A DNA stretch of 13,460 bases from RPQK01 sp041946865. GTDB taxonomy: Bacteria; Acidobacteriota; UBA6911; RPQK01. The DNA is taken from contig JBHGBF010000155.1 in the NCBI GenBank assembly GCA_041946865.1, positions 1 through 13,460 on the forward strand, given 5' to 3'. How positions within the stretch are numbered: position 1 is the first letter of the stretch; each line of letters begins with the position of its first letter. This document shows positions 6,741 through 13,460 of this stretch, one piece after another. The translations under genes and the position numbers were made by a program. The notes under the pieces are model-generated. The model worked only from the letters and a program-made list of their open reading frames with translations. It was not told where the DNA came from and did no database searches.

Positions 6741-7688
6741 TCACCGTTTGTTCCTGGGTGACTTCCGGCCATGGTGCCGATGCCGGTCCAGATGCATGTC
6801 TGCAAAAGAGAGGGGGTCTTCGCGGGGCTCGATGTGGGTGAAGACCGTTGCCATGGGAAGCTGTTCGCGAATCTCCGACTCGATTTTCTCGGCCAGGTCG
6901 TGGCCTTTCTGAACCGACCAGCCTCCGGGCACCTGAATGTGGACAGAAACGAATGACCTCGGCCCGGATTGCCTGGTCCGCAAGGCGTGGTACTGTATAT
7001 CCTCGGAGGAGTTCCGGCTGAGCACCGCCTGAACTTTGTCCATATCACTGCTGGGGAGGGCGGTATCCATGAGCCCGAGGATGGAACGCTGCATGAGGCG
7101 AGCGCCCATCCACGCGACATGCACCGCGACGGCCAGGCCCAGGAGCGGGTCCAGGATATTCCAGCCGGTCATGGCAACCAGCCCGATGCCGGCGATAACG
7201 CCTCCCGAGGTCCAGACGTCCGTCATCAGGTGTTGCGCGTCGGCCTCCAGTGCGATCGATCGGTGACGCCGGCCAGCCGCCAGGATGGTACGCGCCACTC
7301 CAAAGTTCACCAGTGAAGCGAGGACAGAAATGACGATGCCGACGTCGACCCGGGAGATGGCCTGCGGTTGAATCAGGCGCTGAACACAGACCGCGATAAT
7401 GCTGAGCGCGGCGATCAGGATCATCCCTCCCTCGGCCCCGCTTGAAAAGTACTCGGCCTTTTCGTGCCCGTAAGCGTGCTGCTCGTCGGGTGGTCGTTCG
7501 CCCACCCGGATGACGTAAAGAGCGAAAATCGCAGCCGTCAGGTTGACCAGGGATTCAATCGCGTCTGAAAGGAGGCCGACCGAGCCGGTGAAGAGGTACG
7601 CGAGGGTCTTGAGGCCGATCGTGACGATCGCTGCCCCGATGGAAAGCCAGGCGTATCGGGAAACAGTCAGGCCGCCGGAATCACGCAC
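6741..7688 (-). CDS. cation diffusion facilitator family transporter
   Basis: The 315-residue protein has about six membrane segments (roughly 12-205) and a cytoplasmic C-terminal domain. It aligns with E. coli YiiP without much shift. Asp68, His71 and His75 match its second metal site, and His234, His250, His285 and Glu287 match the C-terminal site. In the transport site, His153 and Asp157 are kept (HLMTD), but the first pair, Asp-X3-Asp in YiiP, is Glu45-X3-Asn49 (ESLVN). The exported metal therefore cannot be read from the motif; Zn, Mn, Fe or Co are all open. The tail is rich in His and basic residues (HLDRHRHHGRK). The start is GTG (7686-7688) and overlaps the proA stop by 8 bases, so translation is probably coupled. 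It acts at the inner membrane as a proton-driven efflux carrier, judging from the family. Confidence 0.9.
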   Translation of the reverse strand: MRDSGGLTVSRYAWLSIGAAIVTIGLKTLAYLFTGSVGLLSDAIESLVNLTAAIFALYVIRVGERPPDEQHAYGHEKAEYFSSGAEGGMILIAALSIIAVCVQRLIQPQAISRVDVGIVISVLASLVNFGVARTILAAGRRHRSIALEADAQHLMTDVWTSGGVIAGIGLVAMTGWNILDPLLGLAVAVHVAWMGARLMQRSILGLMDTALPSSDMDKVQAVLSRNSSEDIQYHALRTRQSGPRSFVSVHIQVPGGWSVQKGHDLAEKIESEIREQLPMATVFTHIEPREDPLSFADMHLDRHRHHGRKSPRNKR

Positions 7689-8946
7689 GTATCTGTCCGT
7701 CTCCGTAGACGATGAACTTCTCGGTCACGAGGCTCTCCAATCCCATCGGGCCATAGGCGTGCAGCCGGGTGGTGCTGATTCCTATCTCGGCGCCGAGCCC
7801 CAGCTGATGGCCATCCGAGAAACGAGTCGAGGCGTTGACCAGGACGACCGAAGAATTCACCCTGTCGAGAAAATCCTGCGCCAGCTGGTAACTGTTGGTG
7901 ACAATGGCCTCGGTATGAGACGAACCGTACTTCTCGATGTGCTCGATCGCCTGGTCCAGATCGGAAACGACCCGGACGGCGAGGATCATGTCCAGGAACT
8001 CCGCATAGTAGTCTTCCTCGGTGGCCGGTTTCGCCTCGGGGATGTGCAGGCGCGTCTGTGCATCCCCTCGGAGCTCGACCCCTTTCGACTTCATGAGCTG
8101 GCCGAAAGCCGGTAAGAACCGGGGCGCGATCTCGCGGTTCACGAGCAGCGTTTCGAGCGCGTTACAGACCGCCGGCCGGGATACCTTGGCGTTGGCGACA
8201 ATGTTGAGCGCCATCTCGAGATCGGCATCCTCCGCCACATAGATGTGACAGACGCCTTTGTAGTGTTTGATCACCGGGATACGGCTGTTCTCGGCCACGA
8301 ACCGGATCAGGCCTTCACCTCCGCGGGGGATGATCAGGTCGATGTGATCTTCCTGCTTGAGCAGGACCGCGACCGAGTGCCGGTCGGTCGAATCGACCAG
8401 CTGACAGGCATCGCCGACCTGATGGCGGCGAAGCACGTCGCCGATAATCCCGACCAGGCACCGGTTGGAACTGAGAGCTTCCGAACCGCCTTTGAGGATC
8501 GTTGCGTTGCCGGCCTTGAAACACAACGAAAAGGCGTCGATCGTGACGTTGGGGCGCGCCTCGTAGACGATTCCAATCACGCCGAGGGGGATGCTCTTTT
8601 TCCCCACGCGCAGACCGTTTGGCCGGGTCCACATCCGCGACACGATGCCGACCGGATCAGGCAATCCGGCCACTTCTTCGAGACTGTCGATCATGGTCTG
8701 AATCCGAGACTGATTCAGCGCCAGCCGGTCTAGCAGCGCGCTGCCCAGATTCTTGTCCCGGCCGGCGGCGAGATCGACCTGATTGGCCGCCAGCAGCGTG
8801 TCCTGAATTGCCTTGTTGCCGAGAGATTCCGCGATTTCAAGCAGGACCCGGTTCTTGACATCGGCCGCCAGGGAGGCGGTTTTTCTCGAGGCGGCGCGGG
8901 CCCGGATGGAAAGGTCGACAATGGTTTTTTCGAGCAGGTCGGTCAT
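7681..8946 (-). CDS. proA: glutamate-5-semialdehyde dehydrogenase (gamma-glutamyl phosphate reductase)
   Basis: This is the second enzyme of proline synthesis. It reduces gamma-glutamyl phosphate with NADPH to glutamate-5-semialdehyde in the cytoplasm. The length of 421 residues is normal. The cofactor region holds LGVIGIVYEARPNVTIDAF (121-139) and LKGGSEA (151-157). The catalytic Cys261 lies in SRPAVCNALETLLVN (256-270). The C-terminal part has TRFSDGHQLGLGAEIGIST (374-392), also typical of ProA. The gene starts at the ATG at 8946, 3 bases after the proB stop. The start has no strong Shine-Dalgarno sequence, so it may rely on coupling to proB. The downstream CDF gene begins inside its last codons. 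Nothing looks damaged. Confidence 0.97.
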   Translation of the reverse strand: MTDLLEKTIVDLSIRARAASRKTASLAADVKNRVLLEIAESLGNKAIQDTLLAANQVDLAAGRDKNLGSALLDRLALNQSRIQTMIDSLEEVAGLPDPVGIVSRMWTRPNGLRVGKKSIPLGVIGIVYEARPNVTIDAFSLCFKAGNATILKGGSEALSSNRCLVGIIGDVLRRHQVGDACQLVDSTDRHSVAVLLKQEDHIDLIIPRGGEGLIRFVAENSRIPVIKHYKGVCHIYVAEDADLEMALNIVANAKVSRPAVCNALETLLVNREIAPRFLPAFGQLMKSKGVELRGDAQTRLHIPEAKPATEEDYYAEFLDMILAVRVVSDLDQAIEHIEKYGSSHTEAIVTNSYQLAQDFLDRVNSSVVLVNASTRFSDGHQLGLGAEIGISTTRLHAYGPMGLESLVTEKFIVYGDGQIRA

Positions 8947-8949
8947 GGC

Positions 8950-10089
8950 TTAGGTAACGAGAACCAGGTTATCGCGGTGGACGACTTCGTCATAGTATCG
9001 ATAACCGAGCTTGGATTCAATTTCGTCGGTTCGGCACCCTTTGATCGCGAGCACCTCCTGCGAGCTGTAGTAGGTCAAGCCCCGCGCGATTTCACCGCCG
9101 TCAGGTCCGATAATCCTGACCGAAGTGCCCGATCGGAAGCTCCCTTCCACGGCTGTAATGCCGATCGGGAGAAGGCTTCGCCCCTGTTCGGCCACTGCCC
9201 GCAAAGCGCCGGCATCGATGCAGAGACTGCCTTTCGGCGACAGAGTGTGCAAGATCCAGTACTTGCGCGCCGACAGCTTGTCGTCGCACGGTAGGAACAG
9301 AGTCCCTTCCTCCTCGCCGGCAATCACCGCCTGGATTATTCGGTCCTTCAACCCGCCCGCCAGGACCGCCGGAATTCCATATTGGTTGGCCTTCCGGATC
9401 GCCATCAGCTTGGACTTCATTCCTCCCGTGCTGATGCTCGACCCGGTCAAGTGATCCTTTGCGCAGTCGAAGTGAAGGTTCGTGATGCGGTCGACGACAG
9501 GAATGGGTCGCTGGCCCGGCTCGAATTTCTCGTACAAGCCATCGGTCGTCGAGAGAATGAGCAGAAGGTCCGCGCCGATCAGCGCGGCGACTTCCGCCGA
9601 AAGATTGTCGTTGTCTCCGAACTTGATCTCGCTGACGGCCACCGAATCGTTTTCGTTCACAACCGGCACCACGCCGGCCGAAAGCAGCGTCTCGAACGTG
9701 TTGCGGGCATTCAGATACCTTTCCCGGCTTCTGACATCATCCTGGGTCAGGAGGATTTGAGCGGAATGACGGTTCTTGCGCGCGAAGAGCTCCTCGTAAA
9801 GGGCCATCAATAAAGTCTGGCCGATCGCCGCGCATGCCTGCTTCTGGGGGATACTCTTAGCCCTTCCCGCCAGGCCCATGACCGGTGCCCCGGCAGCGAC
9901 GGCCCCCGAGGTGACCAGCACCGTCTGCATTCCAGCCGACAGCAGACTGGCGAGGCCCTCGACGAGCGACGAGACGCGTTCCCGGTTCAAACGCTGGTCG
10001 CTTCCAGTAAGTACGCCTGACCCGACTTTGACGACTACTCGTCGGGACCTGGCCAGGCGTGACCGAAAAGGATGTGGTTTTGCCTTCAT
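8950..10089 (-). CDS. proB: glutamate 5-kinase with C-terminal PUA domain
   Basis: ProB phosphorylates L-glutamate with ATP, the committed and usually proline-inhibited step of proline synthesis. The amino-acid kinase domain covers about 14-265: VVVKVGSGVLTG (18-29), VTSGAVAAG (59-67), VNENDSV (144-150), FGDNDNLSAEVAALIGADL (157-175) and STGGMKSKL (220-228). A PUA domain follows (about 285-370), as in E. coli ProB. I chose the ATG at 10089 (379 residues). The longer open frame to a GTG at 10137 adds 16 residues encoded by a short repeat, which is unlikely to be coding. No clear Shine-Dalgarno sequence is visible. proA follows after 3 bases; the Fkp-like gene ends 76 bases upstream. Confidence 0.96.
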   Translation of the reverse strand: MKAKPHPFRSRLARSRRVVVKVGSGVLTGSDQRLNRERVSSLVEGLASLLSAGMQTVLVTSGAVAAGAPVMGLAGRAKSIPQKQACAAIGQTLLMALYEELFARKNRHSAQILLTQDDVRSRERYLNARNTFETLLSAGVVPVVNENDSVAVSEIKFGDNDNLSAEVAALIGADLLLILSTTDGLYEKFEPGQRPIPVVDRITNLHFDCAKDHLTGSSISTGGMKSKLMAIRKANQYGIPAVLAGGLKDRIIQAVIAGEEEGTLFLPCDDKLSARKYWILHTLSPKGSLCIDAGALRAVAEQGRSLLPIGITAVEGSFRSGTSVRIIGPDGGEIARGLTYYSSQEVLAIKGCRTDEIESKLGYRYYDEVVHRDNLVLVT

Positions 10090-10106
10090 TGTCGTAACAG
10101 GCCAAC

Positions 10107-10124
10107 GATTAACACGAATAACAC
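10107..10124 (-). repeat. 9-base near-perfect tandem repeat upstream of proB
   Basis: On the minus strand, GTGTTATTC and GTGTTAATC lie side by side, 17 bases before the proB ATG, in a 76-base gap. They differ at one position. The repeat is A/T-rich compared with its surroundings. It may be part of the proB promoter, a regulator site or a degenerate interspersed repeat. I found no convincing -35/-10 pair here. Confidence 0.4.
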
Positions 10125-10165
10125 AAATGCACCCCACCCTATCCGATGTTTTGTCGGCTCGCTGA

Positions 10166-13100
10166 TCAGCACACGCTCACGACGAGCCCTTCGGTGCTCA
10201 CGTCGAAATCGAAAAACCGCGCCCGGAGGTTAGGAGGCGCCGATTCCAGCATGTCTTTCACCTTCATGGCGTCATTCGGGCTTTTGCACACCATCAGCAG
10301 AAAGCCTCCGCCTCCCGCTCCCAGCAGCTTGCTGCCGTAAAGGTGCGGAGACAGCCTGCTGAGCAAACCCTCGATCTCGCCGTTCGTGGAATTCGGATCG
10401 AGCTGCTTATTCAGAGACCAGGCGGTGTTGATCAGTTCGCCGAACTCCAGGATGTCCTTGCGGGCCATGGCGTCGGCTACCTGGTTGCCTAACAAGTGCA
10501 GACGCCGAAGCGTGGTCATGGCGAGGCGATCGCGATCCAGGTAGCGGCCAACCACGTCTTGCAGAATATGCTTTGCCAGGCGCGTGATGCCCGTGTAATA
10601 CAAGAGCGTGCAGCCGCCGTTTGTCGCCGGTTCCAGGACGTCGGCCGCGACATAGTGAATCCGGATATCGGGAACCATCCCCGGATCAGACTCGATCAGC
10701 TTGACGCCATCCACGACTCCGCCCACCTGGTCCTGCCACCCCCCGCCCGTGGTCAGAGCCTGCTCCAGGCGGAGGACATAGTGGAAAAGATCCCGGCGCG
10801 GCAGGGTGCGGCCGGTCAGCCGGCTGAGGACCGAGACGACGACGGCGCCCATGATGCTGGAAGTTCCCAGCCCGCTCCCCTTCGGTATGGCGGCCAAAGT
10901 AGTCAGCTCAATTCCTCCCCCAAACTCCGCCAACATCCGCTCAAGGGTCGGATCGCCCTCCCAGTTGGCGGCCTCGGGATCAAAGCCGCACAAAGCCAGG
11001 GCAGCTTTGGCCAGGCCGAACTCGCCAGTCGGCTCCCGATAGTCGAGCAGTCCTTCCAGTGAGGTGATTTCGAGCCTGGTGCCGAGGTCAATAGAGCTGA
11101 TCCGGATGACAGGTCGATCAATCACGCGGGCGTAGCATTGAATAGGCGGCTGGCCGTTCAGATTCACCGCCGCGTTAATGACCCTTCCGCCGTTCTCGAG
11201 GGAGTAGGGGGGAGTATCGGTCCAGCCCCCTCCGAGGTCGAGTCTTGCCGGGGCGCGCCCCCAGACGATCTCATCTGAACGAAGAGCACTTCTCGGTGGC
11301 GCGGGTTTCTGAACGCCGGTATAGATGATGGTGGATTCCAGAAAGTCAAAGGCCCTGGCATGCAACTTCTCAACCCACCGCGATATGGCCATGCCGGGGT
11401 ATGGGAACACTCCGAATCGTCGCAGCCACTCGGCATCCTCCTCCGCCAGGTCCTCCGCCAGTCCGGGAAGCAGATCCTCCACAAGCTGTTCCGGCGAGTC
11501 AGCCAGCAGACCAACGGCCGTGCCCAGGGTATGGATCAGACGCGAAAAGGTGAAGCAGTCCATGCCGGGATCGGAACAGGAACGGGAATGCCACCGAGCC
11601 TCGGACATCAGGGCCTTGATCCAAACCTGCGGCCGGCCGGAGTTCCTGAGGACAAAAGCCAATTCCGCTGCCGAGAAACCGCTGTCCGCACGAAACGTCG
11701 CGGGCAGTGAGCCGAGGATCTCTTCCGCGCGCAGCCGGCTGCGTCTCTGGTAGAACGCGGAAAAGTCCGTCAGCGACGCGATTTCAGCCAGGGAATAGCG
11801 CCGCGCCTGGCGCCACTCGCGCTTCTGATCTGCGGTAGCCTTTCCCGGATGCAGCATCCAAAGCCATTGGCGAAAGGAAGCCGGTGAATCGCCGGCAGGG
11901 AAAAGGTGCGCCTCCCAGATCCCGCGCCGCTCCGGCGGTTGATCCTCCGGCCAGATGTCCTCGGCGGATGCGCCGGCCTGGGTCAACCAGTCACTCAACT
12001 CGTACCCGCAAAAAGTCGGCGAGCGCTGCCCCGAGTCCTTGAAGCTGTCCAAGACCGAGTAGCAGCGAATGAACGACTGGCCGCCTTCGCGGGCCGGGAC
12101 GACATCAACGCAATCCCCTTTTGCCAGCTCCAGCGGTTCGACCACGTCGAGCCCGGCGATGACGTTCTGGCCGCCAAGATTCACCGGTGCGGCAATCCGG
12201 CAGCTTTCGACCCAGGCATTCGAACCGAGCAGGCCTCCGCCTTCCACGATCTGGTTGTTGATGCTCAGGCAGGTATTCAGGTGAGACACGCCGCGGTCCC
12301 GCCTGAGCAATTCGGCGCCGCTCTCGATGACCTGGGCGGTAGTCCCGAAATGCAGGAAACTGCACTGCCGGAGCACCTGGACGTGAAACGGCACCCGGGA
12401 GAGCGCCTGGTAGAGGCAGGAGAGGAGGGTCTCACTGAGGCTGGATCCGGCTCCGTAAGCCGATCGGCGGTAGGTGTCCAGACTGACTTCGGTGCCCATC
12501 GCGCAGCAGATTTCCCGGTAGAAGTCGAGCCCATGCCGGGAGAAGGTGTCAGCCCAGTTGGAGCTCCAGCAAAGCGCCCCGTCCCTGGCCAGGTGGACGT
12601 CGAAAAGTCCGAGGATCTCGACAGCCGTCTCCGCATCGAGGCTCATAACGCCGATGTCCAGGATGGAACGACCGTAGCGGTCGACCGCGCCTTGCGCACC
12701 CTGCTCGGCGATGTCAGGCTTCTGGAGGTAGGAACGGACCCTGCCGCCGGGCCCCAGGCAGTAGACTCCGTGCCTGGCCGCCTCCTCGGGCGCCGCAGGG
12801 CAGCCGAGCCCCGTCACGCCCTCTTTGAAGGCGACCAGCAAAGGGTCGAAGCTCAAGAGGACATCGCCCGATGCGACCACGACCTGACCAGGCCGCGGAT
12901 TCGGCGGGAGGGCCAGATAGACAGGCAGTTGCCGGTCAAACAGCGTCGTTGTGACGGCGCGATCACTGTCGCCGGGAACCGGTATGAACACCTTCCCACA
13001 AGGGGCATAAGCCGGCAGCCGGCGTGAATCGCCTCCGGCATGGATCACGAGAATCCGGAGTTTCCGGAGCGTTGCCAGCCACGTTGTCCTGTCGCCGGCC

Positions 13101-13342
13101 TGCTCCTTCGAGGCCGACCCTGCCCCCAATTCCTGGTTCAAGACCGCCAGGATCGAATAGACGGTGCTTCCGCCGCTTCCGATCCGTTTGCCCTCCGGAT
13201 CGGCGACCACCATGGTCCGCTTCACTTCGGCCAGCAGTCCGAGCTCCTCGCGCAGCTTGAGCTGGGTCTCATACGCCAGTGCCTGGGAACGGTTGGAGGC
13301 GGTGACGATCAGGTAGTCCCACGACTCGAGGGATCGGCGCAT
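10166..13342 (-). CDS. fkp: bifunctional L-fucokinase / fucose-1-phosphate guanylyltransferase homologue (Fkp-like)
   Basis: The 1058-residue protein has the domain order of Bacteroides Fkp (about 950 residues) and plant FKGP (about 1,055). The N-terminal nucleotidyltransferase part (about 1-430) carries VVADPEGKRIGSGGSTV (45-61) and VIHAGGDSRRLPAYAPCGK (99-117). A linker leads to a GHMP kinase domain (about 690-1058) with WGRAPARLDLGGGWTDTPPY (694-713), the ATP loop PKGSGLGTSS (820-829) and the C-terminal glycine loop GAGGGGFLL (1008-1016). The expected route is L-fucose to fucose-1-phosphate to GDP-L-fucose, in the cytoplasm, for surface glycans. A related sugar cannot be excluded, since no fucose gene is nearby. 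The ATG at 13342 is the first possible start, because an in-frame TAG lies three codons upstream; no Shine-Dalgarno sequence is seen. Confidence 0.88.
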   Translation of the reverse strand: MRRSLESWDYLIVTASNRSQALAYETQLKLREELGLLAEVKRTMVVADPEGKRIGSGGSTVYSILAVLNQELGAGSASKEQAGDRTTWLATLRKLRILVIHAGGDSRRLPAYAPCGKVFIPVPGDSDRAVTTTLFDRQLPVYLALPPNPRPGQVVVASGDVLLSFDPLLVAFKEGVTGLGCPAAPEEAARHGVYCLGPGGRVRSYLQKPDIAEQGAQGAVDRYGRSILDIGVMSLDAETAVEILGLFDVHLARDGALCWSSNWADTFSRHGLDFYREICCAMGTEVSLDTYRRSAYGAGSSLSETLLSCLYQALSRVPFHVQVLRQCSFLHFGTTAQVIESGAELLRRDRGVSHLNTCLSINNQIVEGGGLLGSNAWVESCRIAAPVNLGGQNVIAGLDVVEPLELAKGDCVDVVPAREGGQSFIRCYSVLDSFKDSGQRSPTFCGYELSDWLTQAGASAEDIWPEDQPPERRGIWEAHLFPAGDSPASFRQWLWMLHPGKATADQKREWRQARRYSLAEIASLTDFSAFYQRRSRLRAEEILGSLPATFRADSGFSAAELAFVLRNSGRPQVWIKALMSEARWHSRSCSDPGMDCFTFSRLIHTLGTAVGLLADSPEQLVEDLLPGLAEDLAEEDAEWLRRFGVFPYPGMAISRWVEKLHARAFDFLESTIIYTGVQKPAPPRSALRSDEIVWGRAPARLDLGGGWTDTPPYSLENGGRVINAAVNLNGQPPIQCYARVIDRPVIRISSIDLGTRLEITSLEGLLDYREPTGEFGLAKAALALCGFDPEAANWEGDPTLERMLAEFGGGIELTTLAAIPKGSGLGTSSIMGAVVVSVLSRLTGRTLPRRDLFHYVLRLEQALTTGGGWQDQVGGVVDGVKLIESDPGMVPDIRIHYVAADVLEPATNGGCTLLYYTGITRLAKHILQDVVGRYLDRDRLAMTTLRRLHLLGNQVADAMARKDILEFGELINTAWSLNKQLDPNSTNGEIEGLLSRLSPHLYGSKLLGAGGGGFLLMVCKSPNDAMKVKDMLESAPPNLRARFFDFDVSTEGLVVSVC

Positions 13343-13398
13343 AGGGAACTATGAGTTTACAGGAGCGAGGTTCTCTGGAGCCAGTGGAAAGAACGCTC

Positions 13399-13412
13399 GA
13401 GGGTAATCCCTC
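13399..13412. other. small hairpin GAGGG-TAAT-CCCTC
   Basis: A perfect 5-base stem with a 4-base loop lies upstream of the Fkp-like gene. On the plus strand AGTTTTCGG follows, so it might be a weak terminator for a plus-strand transcript. On the minus strand it could be an operator. No plus-strand gene is visible that would need it. Confidence 0.3.
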
Positions 13413-13427
13413 AGTTTTCGGTTCGGA

Positions 13428-13460
13428 GGTCCGTTAGGACCCCGGTCCGTTAGGATCCTG
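13428..13460. repeat. 16-base tandem repeat running to the window edge
   Basis: GGTCCGTTAGGA occurs at 13428-13439 and again at 13444-13455, a period of 16 bases. The first copy is itself a small hairpin (GGTCC-GTTA-GGACC, 13428-13441). The second copy differs just after the core (ATCCTG in place of ACC) and the window stops there, so more copies may follow. It lies in a gene-free stretch (13343-13460) upstream of the Fkp-like gene. Confidence 0.45.

Noticed and set aside
10090..10137. N-terminal extension of ProB to a GTG at 10137
   Set aside because: The added residues come from the 9-base tandem repeat and are not ProB-like.
11906..13027. 373-codon open frame on the plus strand opposite the Fkp-like gene
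   Set aside because: It lies wholly antisense to a gene with clear family motifs, and its translation is rich in Arg, Pro, Gly and Ala with no recognisable motif. Long antisense frames are expected in GC-rich coding DNA.
13428..13460. CRISPR array
   Set aside because: Only two short copies are seen, with 4 bases between them; there are no spacers of useful length and no cas genes.

Overview
The window comes from a GC-rich Gram-negative bacterium. A lipoprotein signal with a lipobox and two twin-arginine (Tat) signals point to a two-membrane cell envelope. The gene content and the style of the short repeats would suit an Acidobacteriota or similar environmental lineage. That placement is an impression from general knowledge, and the window has no rRNA or other firm marker. 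Apart from gene 1 and a partial gene at the left edge, all coding is on the minus strand.

Layout from left to right. Positions 1-99 hold the tail of an unidentified plus-strand gene. A 126-base imperfect hairpin (96-221) follows. Next is a plus-strand gene for a large membrane protein with an embedded spermidine-synthase-like Rossmann domain (237-2471). It converges on, and overlaps by 32 bases, a minus-strand cluster that reads right to left: an OsmC/YhfA-like protein (6123-6545), a Tat-exported DUF362 protein (5135-6121), the radical SAM enzyme of the AmmeMemoRadiSam set (3946-5070) and a lipoprotein fusing its MEMO and AMMECR1 partners (2440-3918). A 195-base intergenic region (6546-6740) with paired REP-like hairpins separates this from a second minus-strand run: an L-fucokinase/fucose-1-phosphate guanylyltransferase homologue (10166-13342), proB (8950-10089), proA (7681-8946) and a cation diffusion facilitator (6741-7688). 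The right edge (13343-13460) is intergenic and holds a small hairpin and a 16-base tandem repeat.

How the genes work together. proB and proA encode the first two steps of proline synthesis from glutamate and sit 3 bases apart. The CDF transporter starts inside proA, so it is probably co-translated. The Fkp homologue would make GDP-L-fucose from free fucose for surface glycans, but no other fucose gene is visible.

The most intriguing unit is the AmmeMemoRadiSam cluster, whose biochemical role is unknown. Here the MEMO-AMMECR1 fusion carries a classic lipobox and the radical SAM enzyme carries a Tat-type N-terminus with a possible lipobox, so both would act outside the cytoplasm. That is unexpected for an enzyme that needs S-adenosylmethionine and low-potential electrons. 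The co-directional DUF362 protein is also Tat-targeted. The 64-base gap before the radical SAM gene holds a -10-like box inside a hairpin that covers part of its ribosome binding site.
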